Positions 10,866 through 23,899 of a DNA stretch of 64,000 nucleotides are shown piece by piece. The notes under the pieces are model-generated. The model was given only the letters and a program-made list of their open reading frames with translations. It was not told the DNA's origin and ran no database searches. The stretch is from Guadua angustifolia (lineage: Eukaryota; Streptophyta; Magnoliopsida; Poales; Poaceae): positions 13,848,423 to 13,912,422 of the forward strand of contig CM070515.1 of NCBI GenBank assembly GCA_036346375.1, written 5' to 3'. How positions within the stretch are numbered: the stretch's first letter is position 1; each line of letters starts with the position of its first letter. The position numbers were made by a program, and so were the translations under genes.

Positions 10866-11567
10866 TGTTGAATGAGAGATCAACCTAAGGCCCCTTTTCA
10901 TGGGAGGTGTATCGTAAACGAGGGCTGCACTTAGAGCTCTACGGATTGAGGTGGTGGGACAATCACGGCCGACGAGGGGAGGTTTTTATCGGTTGGGACC
11001 TCTCGGGAGAGATAATAACCTCGTCGGTGGTGGCACTAACATATATGCTTGCTCGGGGCATACAGGAGGTTCTAGGACTATCCTCGGACCACGAACCAGA
11101 GCTCTATGTATGAGGAAAGCAGGGAATAAAGTCAACCTAAACCCTTCGTGCAAGAAGGCATTTATAAAGGGTTACAAAGCGACACAACATTTATTACTGA
11201 GCGCGCTTCATTCGGGCGTGGTAAAGTATTCCTTGTTTCTCGTAGAACGCTGTAGCGGCGTAAGTCTGATGAAGCGAGATCGGTAGCGCAGACCCGCAGG
11301 CGTCGCGGTCGTGGGCGTCACCGATCCAGCCAGCGTAATTAATGCCACGTTGTCTTCGTGGAGCTGCGCGCTTTTAGGCGGCCGAGTCCCTCGACGAACC
11401 GGGTCATCTGGTCGCGGACTCGGCGGCGTGCTCGGCGAGCTCGACGGAGGATGGGGGTCATCCGGAGGTTAGGCGGCGAAGATCTTTCTTAGGGGCGACA
11501 TCCGAGCATGGAGCATGCTTCGGAGGCCGCGGGATACAATGGTAGCCTTGAGAATATCCAATCACTG
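10866..11567 (-). repeat. 3' LTR of element C
   Basis: Read on the minus strand it matches the element B LTRs from the GATTGGATATT start block, through TTAATGCCACG and a TTTATAAA-type box, to TCATTCAACA. It is clearly more diverged from them than they are from each other. The sequence left of 10866 (reverse AGTAAGCTCGGC) also matches bases that follow both B LTRs, so the true LTR end may lie up to 20 bases further left. Confidence 0.7.
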
Positions 11568-12599
11568 TGGCTAGCCCCGAGGCTTAAAGAAATCGCCTCA
11601 TGAGGCCTTGCATATAAGCCTCGGACTCTTGGTAAGAATTGGAGCCTGCGGCGAAGAGGCATCCTGACATCAAGCGATCTGCTTTCGGGCGAGATCTTCT
11701 TGGCGAAAGCGCCCACGACATCCGAGCAACCTTTGCTCGGGGGCGAGGATCTTCTGCGGAAAGCTGCTGCGGCATCGAACAACCTTACTCGGGGGCGAGC
11801 ATGTTCAGGCGGTCGAGTGTATCGACTGGTCAAAGTAGCGGTTGGAGACGGGCGAAAGGTTGTTGCGATTCCTTCTCGCGAAGCCTCGCGAATCACGGTT
11901 ACGGCGAGTTTTGAAAACCATGCCATTACGAGACAGTTTAGCAGATCTGCCGCCGCGTCGGTTAAATGAGCAGGTAAAGGCGATTTCTTGTCTGATTCGA
12001 CTTCTCCGCCCATAAATACCAGGCGGGGACGATTCTATAGACTTTCTTCCCCCCACGACTTGCGATTAAACTTCCAAAACCTTGTGCGATTGCGCGCCGG
12101 CCCCGAAACCTTAGGCGAAGAATGCTTGGAAGCGATTGCTCACCTTGCGTCTTTCGTCCCATCACCAAGATCGTGAGAAAGTATGCCCTTGTGCGAGGCG
12201 GAGTCGGCTTACCAGCAGGCGATGACCTTGAATGCATTTACAAAATCTTGGAGATATGAGACTTTTCGTGGGTGAGGGCGAAACTTTCTTTCAAAAAACC
12301 ATGGATCTGTGAAAGATACAAAAGTGCATATCGATTTTAGACAAAGAACTTGCATGGTAAGTCGATGTTCGAGGGCTTGCGATCCTGCGGCCGTCCTCCT
12401 TGCGAGCGACAGCCCTCGGGCGCTCTGAGGGCGATAGTGAATGGACCTTCCCACTTAGGGGAGAGTTTGTTGGACCGGCGTATCTGGATTCGCGGCGGGG
12501 CGAAGTCCAACTGCGGGGCTGGGGCGAATTAACTTGGCGCGTGCTGCGAAAACTTGTTGGTAGCGGCGGATCGGGCGGCGCCCTTTCGCGCCTCTTGGC

Positions 12600-15500
12600 G
12601 AGTTGAGTCAAGCGGCCTCGCGTCACCAGTGGATCTATCGGCGAGTGCACTCTTTAGGACCCAAGCACGACCTCGGCGGGCGGGCGGCCTCGGCACCGCA
12701 AGCGTACGGAAGGCGTCTCACCGTAGCTTTCGGCTCGGCGTAGTGCGCCTGAGACCAAAGGGCGGAAGAAGCCCGTCCACCCATGACCCGCCGTGAAGTG
12801 CGGCGAGATATTTGAAGACCCTCTTCTTGATCCCTTGAAGAATTTGGCCATTTGCAGCTCGGCGCTCCGTTGCTCTGCGGATGAGCTACAAAGCGAAGCA
12901 GACCTTTAATTACGATGTCTTGCGATGAGGCTTGGAACAACTCACTAGTGGTGAGTGTCGTTGTCGTGATGAAGCGATTAGGGACCCGAAGCGCGTCACT
13001 GCGTTGCTCTGAAAAAATTTCTTGTTTGCTGGCGAAATGGTTGATCTGAGCTTGGCTTGATCCACTTAGAAAGTGTCGATGGCCACGAGCAAGTATTTAC
13101 AACCCCGACCACGTGGGAAAGGCGAATGTCGGCCGGTCGAAGCGGCCATGAGTAGGATGGTCTGCGTAGCATCTGCCTGGCTTGGTGGGCCTTCTTGGTG
13201 TGGAATTACTTGCCGTGAGTGCATACTACAGTGCCGGCGTCGTCTAGAAATTGTCGACCAATAGTATCGGCCAGGAATGCTTTGCTCACGGTCGGGAAGG
13301 GCCAGTGAGCTTCACATTCCTTCATGGATATCTCGAAGAAATTGCCCTCTTCTCGAGATATACACTTGGAGAAGAACTCGAAGTGCCCTTTGCGGTATAA
13401 AGCGCCCTCGACTAGTCTGTGTGAGGACGCCTTATGGTGGCAGGCAACAGCTTCCTCCTCGGGTAGTGTCCGTGGGCAAGATCTTTGGGCGAATAGCGTC
13501 GTTTAATCGCACCATGCTCGAGAAGAGGCGTTACCTCACGTCTCTTGTGCCTCCTCTACAAAGGGAATGGAGGCTTGCTGAGATGCTCATTTGGCGCCTC
13601 GGCGGGGCGGGCATCAGGAGGTTGCCTCCTCTGGAGAGGAATGGAGGGCTTGTGCGGATGCTCAGCGGCGCCCGAGGCGGCGGGCATCTGCGAGCCGACC
13701 GCCGAAGATGTCGGCCGAGGGTGTCCTTTACGGGGATGTAGAATACTTGAAATTTCTAAAATCTGGCTCCATCTTCCTCACCTCAACCAAGTAAAGCGCC
13801 ATTGGTGATCGGGCGGACCTCCTTGTTGACTTGGTTGGCGACCAAGCGCAAATCGCCTTTCACGGTCGATTATTTGGACTCTGGCGCCTTGCCTTCGCGG
13901 CCCGTCCAAGAGGCCTTTATACTCCACGCGTTGTTGGTCACGGCGAAGTGCAATTGGATGACATCTTGGGCTGATCTCCTTGAGGACACCAACCGAGCGC
14001 CACCCGGCGCTCAGCTCGGGACGTCAATACATGGTCGGCCGTCCTCGGATCCGTGGGACTCGGTGGTGGTGAGCGGGAGATCGTCCATTCGCCACGAAGT
14101 CAGGGCAAGATCTGGGACTTGATCGCCGTCTTGAGCGGAAGTGGATGTCGAACTCGGCGAGCTCCATGGCCCACCGCTATCCATTCTTGGCGTCTTGATT
14201 CATTAGGATCTCCTAAGCGGAAAGTTGGTCGGAGCAGCGACCTTATGAGCTTGGAAATAGTGGCGCAACTTCCTCGAAGCCCTGGCGGCGATACAAAACT
14301 TACGGACCTCGGTACCGCTCCTTTGATACGTGCAAAACTTGACATAGTAAATTGGTCGCTCGCCCTTCTGCTCGACCGCCAACCACACAGCTCACTGACT
14401 GAGGGGGTCGCTGAGTATAACAAGCGGCTCCCAGGCCTCGGCGTGGCCAAGATCGGAGGGTGGATAGGTACGCGCTTGGCTCCTCGAAGGAAGCGATTAA
14501 CTTCTTCAAGTCTAAGCGAAATCCTCGTGCCTCACTGGTGCCTTGAAAAAGGGCAAACGCTCTTCGCCCGGCAAAGGAAATGAAGCGACTTAGGGCGCCA
14601 TACGTTAGGTCAAGGCACTGGACCTCCTTCTGAGCTCGGAGGCCACATCCTTTCGATGGCTTCAATTTTCTCGGGGTTGGAACCGATGCCTTGCGACCCG
14701 ATGAGATAGCCAGAGCACTTTGCCGCTTTCACCCCAAAACACATTTCTCGAGTTAAGCTTTATTATTTGTCTGTTGAGATTACAAAATGTCTCCTCGAGG
14801 TGGGATACATGACCCGGCAGGCTACTCTTAACCACGATATCATCTACATATACTTCGATTCCAACCTATACGGTCTGGAAGGTCTTACGCATCAAGCGGC
14901 TGGAAAGTCGTAGGCATTCCATGATTGAAAGACATGGTCGTGTAGCGAGCGTGCGAATGGCGTGATGAAGGAGGTCTTCTCTTTGTCCCCGAGGATAAGC
15001 TAATCTGGTGATAGCCGAATAGGCATCAAGAAGATCATCACAGGACTCTGCCGTCGCGTCGACCGGTGGTCAATGCGCCTTAATGAAAGTTGTCGCCAGG
15101 CGGTGGCGTTCGGGCGGTGTAGTCGACACACATGCGCCGATTGCCACCCTTTTTCTTGACAATGGCCCGGATTCGCGGCCACTCCGAATGCTCGACTTCC
15201 TGTGAAGCCGACCTCGAGAGCTTGTCGAGTTCATCTCGAATGATACGCTGCTTCTCGGGAAACGCTGAGCTTCTAGTGCAGCGAGTTTTTATCGAGCCGA
15301 GCAGCTAGCTGTGCTCAATTACTTCCCTTGGGACTCGGGCATGTCGGACGGTTCCCGAGCGAACACGTCGCGCTCTTCGGAGGAAAATGTGAGCTCGAGT
15401 TCCTATTTGGGATCTAAGGAAGATCCCGGATGAAAGACAGAGTTAAGATCGTCCTCGTTTAGAGGACGCCTTGGTTTCTCCTCGTGAGGAGGAGGTAACT

Positions 15501-17070
15501 TTAGTAGGAGTCGCGGCTCTTGGTGAGGCCAGCATTGAGGCGAGCTGTCCGGAAACCATGTCGGCGACTTCTCGTCGCGATTGAACCGCCTATAGTGCCT
15601 TTGATGGTGATAATGCCTTTGGCGGGGACCTTGAGCCTTGGTAGCGTGGTGTGTGGCGGCCATGAACTTGGAGAGGTGGCTGCAGGGATGGCATTGTGGG
15701 CGACTTGAAGTCAATGACCTCGAAGTTGATTAGCTCGGTCGAGGAAGTTGTCAAGGCTCCCGACGTCCGCAGGCGGGGCGATCGGCCAGAGGCTTGTTAG
15801 AGGTGCTGGGGCGATCGAAAAAGCGGGGCGGCTATGCTCTTGATCTTGGACGAGGAACACGCATCTCGTCGGGGCCGTAGCGAGAATATGAGATCGAGGA
15901 TCTCCATGTGAGGCCACGTAGCTTGGTCATTCCAGGGACAATCACCCTTGGAGAAAGTGATGGACAGCTTGGACCACAGTGCTTTGCAGGTGGCTTGCCT
16001 TGGCGATATGCAAACCTCATGCTGCCTCCTTCAGGTCCCTGCGGGATTTGTACGCCGAGGAGCCCCCAAATATGACGGCTATGTGGTTGTGGGGCTCCTG
16101 GTAACCCATGTCGTCATCGTCGTTATCCGCGGGACCCTTGCCCTTGCCGCTCTCTCCTTTTCCCGGGAGAGTGGACATGGGGCCTTCGCCGTTGTAGAAC
16201 TTCTCCAGGCGGTATGCCCAGGTCCAATAGTTGTGAAAGCCATGGCCGACCGCCTAATGGAACGGGCAGTAGCGGTCGCCCGAAAGGGCACTCCTTTCTT
16301 CGTGACCTTGGGCTGCTGCGACCCGGTCTTGCGACCTTAGTCGTTGCTACCTTAATCGTTCACGCGCTGGCGTGGCGACCTCGCCCGCCCTCGGGTTGCA
16401 GTGGCCGAGCCAGCGGCGGCGCTAGTTAGCGATCACCACGCCCGGTGCATGTGACCTCTTCTTCTTCTTGATTTTCTTCTCGGCGAGCTTTCGAGTGCTT
16501 TTGCTCGAGCCCTCGGGCGGTTGGCGGCAACTTGCCTTCGCCGAGCATCTTCTTCCATTGCAACCCGTCGGCATTAGGCGTAGCATGTCGGCCCTCTGGA
16601 ATAGCTTCGTTGGCGAGATGTCGAGTGGATCTCCGGTCTTTGCGTGAAGCGAGCGTCGCGGACTCGAACTTGAAGGCCGGACGGCCGCTCATCGAAGATG
16701 CTCGGAATGGAGTTCCTCACCTTGATAAACCTTTGGGCCGAAGTCCGCAAGAACTCCTTTTTATGCGGATCGGCCGCTCGAGGTCCGCCGCGTTTCCGGG
16801 TGGGTGTAGAAGCTCTAGAAATTTGCTCGGAGGAGCCTCGTGGGCTGCCAGAGTAGATCGACCCCTCGCCGATTGAAAAGCCACGTCTGGCCCGTGTCGA
16901 GGGCCGAGTGGGGAGGTAGTTGGCCATGACTCCTCGTCCCCTCCGGTGCGGAATGGTGGTGGAGTAGATCGAGAGGAACTCGTCCGGGTTACGAGTTAGT
17001 TAAACCGCTCAATGTGGCGGGGCTTGAACTTTCGACCCGAGGCGTCACGGAGGGGCCGAAAAACTCGACA
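12600..17070 (-). pseudogene. Decayed gag-pol of element C
   Basis: Minus-strand fragments in changing frames: gag around 17070-16430 (PRHIERFN, MANYLPT, KVRNSIPSI). Reverse transcriptase around 15200-14640 has MCVDYT, GYHQI and the catalytic YVDD at 14850-14839. RNase H/connection follows around 14600-13800 (LTYGALSRFIS, FRLDLKKLI). Integrase C-terminal core lies around 12940-12654 (AHPQSNGA, GGSWVDGLLPPL). The order is that of Ty3/gypsy. Numerous stops and frameshifts make it non-coding. Several GC-rich open frames here are shadows. Confidence 0.75.
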
Positions 17071-17113
17071 TCCGAGCCTTGGGCCGTCATGGCGACTTAC
17101 GCCGGGCATGGCG

Positions 17114-17772
17114 TGTCGGGATTGGATATCTTTGTACCAAGGCGACCATCGAAGCCGGCGCCGACCGAACCACGCTCTTGCGGATGGCGCCTGGGGAGCC
17201 GAAACCAGCGTGGCCCGGCCTGGGCTACCTTCCCAAAACAAGCCAAGCTCGGGGCTCGCTGACTGAAACAGCGTGGCATTAAATCGCGTGGCTCGAGATC
17301 GTCCGCTCGGGATCTGTATTGCCATATCGCATGTACGCCAATCTGCGCTTCTTTGTTCCCCGTCGCGTGGTACCGTGAGTAAGCGGCGGCTGCTGCCTTC
17401 TGCGCCGTCCTCTCTGATGGAAGCGTCCTGTAATAAATAACATCTGTCTCTGTAAATCTCCTATAAATACCCCTGCCGCGATGTATTGGTATGGCTTTTC
17501 AAGACCCGCATACTTTCGGACCAGGGAACTTGTTCATTGGAGTCCTTAGGCTAGATTAAAGGCTCCTCGAGCAAGCCGTTATAGCTGCTCCTTACTCATT
17601 AGTGAATCCCCTTTGGGCGTAGAAATGTTATCTCCTCCCGTGAGAAGGCGAACGGACAAAAGCGACCCCGTGTGCTTCTTGATTGTCTTATCCACCTCGA
17701 TCCGTGGCTCGGTGCACCCTTAGGCGTACAACCCTTGCGGGAAAGGGGCCTTAGATTGATCCTCATTCAACA
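17114..17772 (+). repeat. 5' LTR of element B
   Basis: It starts TGTCGGGATTGGATATC and ends CTCATTCAACA, with promoter box TATAAATACC near 17463. The same blocks in the same order form the 3' LTR. Similarity to the other LTR continues past the CA for about 30 bases (to GACCCTGTCGAG), so the end could lie nearer 17813. Confidence 0.8.
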
Positions 17773-17813
17773 AATAAGCTTCGTGAGGACCCTGTCGAGG
17801 TCGAAATGCTTGC

Positions 17814-17823
17814 TGGCGCCGTC
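17814..17823 (+). other. Primer-binding-like site of element B
   Basis: TGGCGCCGTC followed by a G-rich stretch is the usual post-LTR sequence of many plant gypsy elements (tRNA-Asp or similar primer). It lies about 40 bases after the CA, which argues that the true LTR end is close to 17810. Confidence 0.55.
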
Positions 17824-18949
17824 AAGTGGGGATCCGGCCCGAAATCCTCTGCAAGAATCACGAGGATGCCAAACTTCTTCAAGACAATCAAGACCTCTGC
17901 GTCTTCGGCGGCGTGGAGGGCGGCGGCGAATACTCGCCCGGCGGCGGCATGGGTGGTCTGCGGTCGATCGAAGAACCAGCCGAGGCAAAAGTCTTTCCCG
18001 GTGGCGCGTGAAAGCATTTCCTCGCTTCGCGGCGGATACCCTCGCGCGGGATGAATCTGGCGACTGTCACGGCGGTCGGACTACCCCGGCCGTCTCAAGC
18101 TCGGCCAAGGGACGCGTCGTCGCGACACCACCTGATGTCGCCGTGCGATCTGGTCCTCGCCGCGTCGCATGGCGGGAAGGGAGAACGACCACGAGCAAGT
18201 ATCTCCGTGCCTTCTCTCGCCGGCTCAGCGGCGAGCACCGAATCCTCGGGCGTGGACGGCGGTTATCCACCACCAACCGGTGGCGGCTATGCACGGGGGC
18301 GGAAGCCGGGCTCGCAAGGACCCAGCTACCATTCCGGTCTGGCGCGCGCCGCCCTTCAGAGTCGCCTCCGTGCTCCTCGAGCGCCGGCGACTTCAGCGCC
18401 ATGGCGGCGATGCGTGCGCAACCTCGAACCGCTAACGGCGGACACTGGCGGCCATAGGGCCCCTCGTGGCGAAAATATAAAAACTTACGCCCGACAGCCA
18501 GACCCCAGCACCCGGACATTCGAGGCCGGGATGTTTCACGGGCCTTCGCGCCATTCCTCGCCCGAGGCCTCCGAAGCCATGCTCGAGGAACCTGCGGCGG
18601 CGTCAACACCATGAGGATGCTCGGGTACTTCAGGCAGCCTCACGGAGCTCCGCGGACATGCCGGCCGCGCGCCGGCGCTCCGTATGTTCCACATCGAACC
18701 CACGCCGTCGCCGCGGCATGGCGTGTTCTCTCGCCTCACCTGCAGCGCAAAGGACCGCTTAGGTCGATCGCCCCCAGCACGCCCGGAAGGCTTCGCCATG
18801 ATGGCGGCGTTGGATGCCGGGCTTTCTCGGCGTCCCTCCGCGGCGTCAAGTGGCGAAACAAATTCAAGCCGGCCACATCGGCGCTTAGCAGGACCCAAAA
18901 CCGGCGAATTCATCTTGATCTACTCCCGCCATCTGGCGTGGCCGAAACG

Positions 18950-19560
18950 AAGGGGTCATAGCTAACTACCTCCCCACGGTCCTCGGCAGCTCCGCCCGGA
19001 ACCAGCTCTTTAACGAGAAGGAGGGATCGATCCGTTCGTGGAAGCGGCTCTCGGAGAGCCCTCATGGCGAACTTCAAAGTTGCTACACGCTTGAACAGCA
19101 GCGCGACCTCGGCGGCTCATCAAGCGGACAAGGAAGCGGCTAGCGACTCCGTCCAAAAAGGTTCATAAAGGTAAGAAACTCCATCGAGCATCTCGGATGA
19201 AAGCGGTGGTCGGGCCTTCAAGTTCGAAGGTCGTGGCGTCCGCTTCACACAAGACTTGGAATTCTCCCGACACATCGACCAACGGCTTATTTAAATATGG
19301 CGGGCCTCTGTAACAGCAAGTGAAGCGATTACATGGAAGGCGCTTCGATGAAGGCAAGCTACCGCCTCGGCCCGATGCGGAAGGCGCCTCGAGCAAGAGG
19401 CCCTCGAGACTCCATGGAAGATCAAGAAGAAGAAAAAAAATCGGCCAGGGACATAGTCGCGACCGTCGAGCTGCAACCAAACTCGTGCCCGCCAGCTTCG
19501 GCGGTATGCGAAGCCCTTGATCGGCGCGCCCGCCAATGTAATGACGTATGACGCAGAGCA
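18950..19560 (+). pseudogene. Decayed gag of element B
   Basis: Plus-strand fragments resemble the plant gypsy capsid region: LPTVLGSSARN, EGSIRSWKRLSE, RFIKVRNSIEH, and then an acidic-basic stretch around EDQEEEKKSARD. The same block is found on the minus strand in element C. Stops interrupt it. The stretch 17825-18950 upstream probably held the gag N-terminus but is too GC-rich and shifted to read. Confidence 0.7.
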
Positions 19561-20559
19561 AGGCGGGAGATGACCAAAGGTCGCGGCGACTGACCCAGTC
19601 GGCGAAAGGCGCCCCGGCGACCGCTTTAGCACGCTCCATCGGGTAAGTCCACGACCTTCCATGGCTGTAGAACTTGGGCATATCGCTGGAGAAATCTCTC
19701 TGGCGAGGAGATTTATGCGACTCTCCGAGCAAGGGGAGAAGCAAAGAACAAAGGCCCGTGGCCGGCGGCAGCGACATGGATTACGGGAGCCCCATAATCC
19801 ACGCCGTCATATTCGGTGGCTCCTCGGCCTACAAATCGAAGGGATTTAAAGGAAACCGCCGGGAGAATCGGCCACATCGCATGGCGAGCCCCGTCTGGCG
19901 GCTTCGGGTGGTCAGGTTGCCCATCACATTCTCAAGGATGATTGTCCCTTGGAATGACTAAACCCCGAAGCTCCGTTGGTGCGTGGGCGGAGCCATCAAC
20001 AAGCATAAAAAGTTGGCGGGTCCTCATCGATGGCGGGGAGCTCCTTGGACCTCATATCCGTTTTGGTCTGGGCCGAGATCTGGTCCCTCGTTCCAAGATC
20101 GGGCGTCGCCGTCTCGTTCTTCCGGGATCGTCCCGGCACCTCGATCAAGCCTTTGGGCAGATCATCTTGCGTAACATTCGGGGACAATGAATTTCGGACC
20201 GAGCTAGTCAATTTGAAATCGTGGACTTGAGATCGGCCTACTAGCGCCATCCTTGGCGGTAAGCCCTCTCAAATTCATAGCCGCGCATCCGCCTACCGAT
20301 TGCCTAAAGGTCCGGACCCAAAGGCGTAAATCACCGTGAAGAGGCGACCATAGAAGCGACCTTGAGCTGCGACGAAGTCCTCGACATGGTCGGCGGCTGC
20401 CTCGGCCTTGGCCTCGACCAGCGGCCTTCCTTCGGCCTAAGTTGCCCTCGGCCGGAGGAAAACCAAAGCGGTCCCTCTCATGGTGGCCCGACCAAGGTCC
20501 TCCATTTGGCGTCCTCCTTGGACCCCAAATAGGAACTCGACTCATCACCTTCCTCCGGA

Positions 20560-23330
20560 GGAGATTCGGACGTGTTACTTTGGGAACCATCCGATATGCC
20601 GGGTCCCAAGGGAGGTGATCGAGCCTGTTAGGCTATTGACGACAAAAAGACACTGTCTTGTCGAAGCTCGGGCTATCACAGTTAGCTTGTTCCCGGGGCG
20701 AGAAGACTTCCTTCATCACGCCCTTTGGCACGTTACGCTACGACCATGTCTTTCGGCCCTCTAAGACAGCGAAGGCGACCTTCGGTAGCTTGATGCAAAA
20801 GACCTTCGAGGAAGCGAATGGTAGGAAGACAGGAAGTATATGTAGATGATATCGTAGTTAGAGTAAAATCCTCGGGCCATATGTCAGGCCTTGAGGAGAC
20901 CTTTTGTAATCTCCGTGAACATCAGATAAAACTTAACCGAAAAGTCGTTTTGGTGTAAAATCGAGTAAGGTACTCGGGTATATCATCGGGCGAACATCGC
21001 GCCAACACGGGAAGATCGAAGCCATCGAAAGAATCATTTAAGCTCGGTAAGGAGGTTCAAACCACGTGAGGACGTATGGCGCTTTAAGCGCTTCATTTCG
21101 GTCGAGGCTGACTTGCCCTTCTTTAAAGCTCTCGTCAAGCATGATGGTTTACTTTGGACGGTAAGCTAACTGCTCCCTCGAGGCTGAGCGATCTATCGAC
21201 CCTCGATATTGGCCACACCAAGGTGGAGGCCGCTCTGCTATACCCTGTGACGCCCGGTAGCATGGTGATCTTGGCGGTGGAGGCGAAAGGGCTTGCGTCC
21301 GTTATACTCGTCGTGAAGTGTTACCGGACCAAAGGGCGTTACCACGAGGTCGAAACTCTTATACTTTCATTGCTTTCGTAGCATCGAGAAAATGCTAACC
21401 ACTACTTCAAGCTCACAAGGTCGTTGTCGACCGGCTTTCCATAAGGAGATCCTAAATCACGGGCGGTAATGGGATAGCGAAGTGGAGCCATGGAACTCAT
21501 GAGTTCGATGTCCTCTCTCGCCCTGCCGCGATCAAATCTCGATTCTAGCGGACCGTGGTAGAATGGGCGAACCCTTGACCCACACAAGGACCACGAATCT
21601 GGGCGGTCATTGGACTATATGCCGACGGGTCCGAGCTTTGAGCGCTCGAAAGTGGCGTTATCTTGAAGTATCCCCCAGAAACGGCTCGATCGTCATTCAA
21701 TTACACTTCCCGCAACAAACAATGCTGGCGGGTATGAAAGCCTCTTGGCGGACTCCGGCGTCAAAGGCTTCCGGGCCATTGGCTTATTGTGAAAGGTGAT
21801 TCACGTTGGTCATCAACCAAGTCAACAAGAATATCGGTGTTCCGATCGCTCAATGGCGCTTTACTTGGTTGAAGTGAGGAAGATGGGCGGTACTTGAAAT
21901 TTGAAGTACTCTACATCCCAGGAAGGATAATTCCTAATGAGACCAACTTTCCAAGGTCGGTTCCTCGCGGTGCCCGCCCTCGGGCGCTAATCGGCTTATC
22001 TGCACAAGCCCTCCATTCCCTCGTAGAGGAGGCACCACACCGGATGCGCCCGGCCGGGCGCCATAGAAACATCTGCAAAGCCCTCCATTCCTCTGTAGAG
22101 GAGGCATCGAGCGTCTGATGCGTCTCCTTCCTCGCGCAAAGGTGCGGATTGGATGGCGCCATTCATCGATGTTCGCCCATGGGACATTGCAGAAGCGCCG
22201 GCGTTCATTTGCAAAGCGGACATCGTCTGGTGGTGAAGCGGCGCCTTATGTCGCAAAGCGCGGCAGAGTCCTCTCCAAGTGCATATCTCGGGAGGAGGCG
22301 AGTTCCTTCTCCAAGAGATATCCATGAAGGAATGTCACGAGCCCACTCGTCCTTCGGACGGCTGCGTGAAACAAAGCATTCGGTTGGGATACTATTAGCC
22401 CGATGACACTAGAAGCGGCGCTCGAGGCGTTGTGGCAGCAACAGCGGGCGTGCGATTTCACGCCGTAAGTCCGCTGACCGACCTATACTGCAAACCATCC
22501 CACTCTCAGCCATTCCTCGACACAGGGGGCCGACATCCTCGGGCCTTTCCCGTGGTAGAAAGGGTTCTAAATTCTTGCTTTCGTCAATCGACACTTTCTC
22601 TAAGTGGATCGAGGCGAGCCGTTTCAACCATTGGCTCCAGCGATAAGCGTTTTTTCGCGATAATGTGGTGGCCAGCGTTTTAGGTACCCAATCGCCTCAT
22701 CACGGAACAAGCACCGATTCACCGGTGGCTATTAAAGCCCTCTGCGAGGACATTAGCACAAAAATATTAGCCGCCTCTGTAGCTCATCATGAGCAATGAA
22801 GCGGCCGAAAAAGCGAAACGGCCCGTTGCTCAAGGGATCAAGAAAAGGTCTTGAGACCTTACCCGACAACGCGGTTCATGGGTGGGCAGCTCCTTCCGTC
22901 CTTTGGTGGTGCGCACTTTATGGCCAAGCGAACTCTGGGCGAAACGCCCTTCCGGCTCATCTCTGGCCTGAGGCCATCCTCCTGCGAAATCGTGCTCGGG
23001 TCCCCAAAGGTGCTACTGGCGGCGACATCCACCAAGGTGCATGCGCCGCCTCGACCTTGACCTTACGAAAAAACTTCGCCTAAAGAAGCCGCTGCTACGG
23101 TCGGCCGCCTACAGCCAAACCCTTCTTAAGCAGCGGCTAAGTCCATTCGACCTCGAGCTCTCTGAGTTGGCGACCTTGTCTGCGTCGGATCAGGACACGT
23201 CAAAAAGGCCAACAAACTCTCCCCAAATGGGAAGGACCATTCACGGTCGTTTGATTATCACGCCCGAATTTATCCGCCTTACTGACGAGAGGATGGCCCA
23301 TGAGCTCGCCGAGTTCATGGAACATTGACC
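20560..23330 (+). pseudogene. Decayed pol of element B (RT, RNase H, integrase)
   Basis: Readable fragments in order: DMPG/VPREVIE near 20600, EKTSFITPFGT at about 20700, FGSLMQKTFEEA at about 20785, the catalytic YVDD at 20839-20850, and HQIKLN after it. RNase H pieces follow (GRYLKFEVLYIPGR near 21890), then integrase (DILGPFP at about 22530, SIDTFSKWIEA at about 22590, GETPFRL at about 22940). The part of RT between the linker and EKTSFITPFGT, which normally carries the VDYT and GYHQI motifs, is missing. It cannot encode an active polymerase. Confidence 0.8.
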
Positions 23331-23899
23331 CATTGCTTTAAGTTCTATATCTAAGCTCATGTTCCACTTTACGCATTATCTTTGTAAATTCCGACCGAAT
23401 TCGCATCAATGCAACTTTTTGTTCGTCTAAACACCTCCCACTTGGCGAAATCCGCACCGCCGCGTAGAATAATGCAAGGCACTCGACCAACGCCCGAGCT
23501 AAAGATCACCACAAGCGCGGTCTCAATAATGAGCCTTGGTCGCGGTAGTTATCATTTGCAGCGATACAAATCATAAGCGAGCGCCCTTTTATCGGTGCGA
23601 CACTTAGCTCAGACCAGTAGCCTTGATCGCTGCACACCATGTCCCAAAAACCGTCGTCCTTCCCTCGCCGCGACCATGCTCATGAGTTAGGCCCATGCGT
23701 GCAAAAGTGTTAGAACTTTTGAGCCATGCTAGTTTTCCTACACCGACCTAACCCTGGCTTGCTTGGCGGATAGGCGATGCTTCGTTGGAAGTATAAGCCC
23801 AGCGCTTTATCTAAATCTCTCCTCTGAAACAAACTTCGTGCTTTCGTAACCGGTGCCACCAATTTCATTAGCGTGAGGGGCTCGGATAGAAGCGGAGTC

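Larger units (their letters stand above)
10866..17113 (-). mobile_element. Gypsy (Tat-like) element C, minus strand, lacking its 5' LTR
   Basis: The left end (10866-11567) is a reverse-complement relative of the LTRs of element B, reading from TGTTGAATGA on the plus strand. It is followed by the polypurine stretch (reverse of GCCTCGGGGCTAG). To the right, on the minus strand, come integrase, RNase H, reverse transcriptase and gag in the order expected for 3' to 5'. At 17113 the sequence meets the plus-strand LTR of B inside the gag N-terminal region, and no 5' LTR of C is seen on either side of B. C is therefore truncated or was cut by B's insertion. Confidence 0.7.

Noticed and set aside
11489..12013. 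Minus-strand open frame of 174 codons in element C
   Set aside because: It overlaps the LTR/internal boundary of C and has no similarity; a chance frame in GC-rich retroelement DNA.
17672..18614. Long overlapping open frames on both strands after the first LTR of B
   Set aside because: Overlap of frames on both strands, crossing of the LTR end and Arg/Ser/Gly-rich composition point to base-composition effects rather than a protein.
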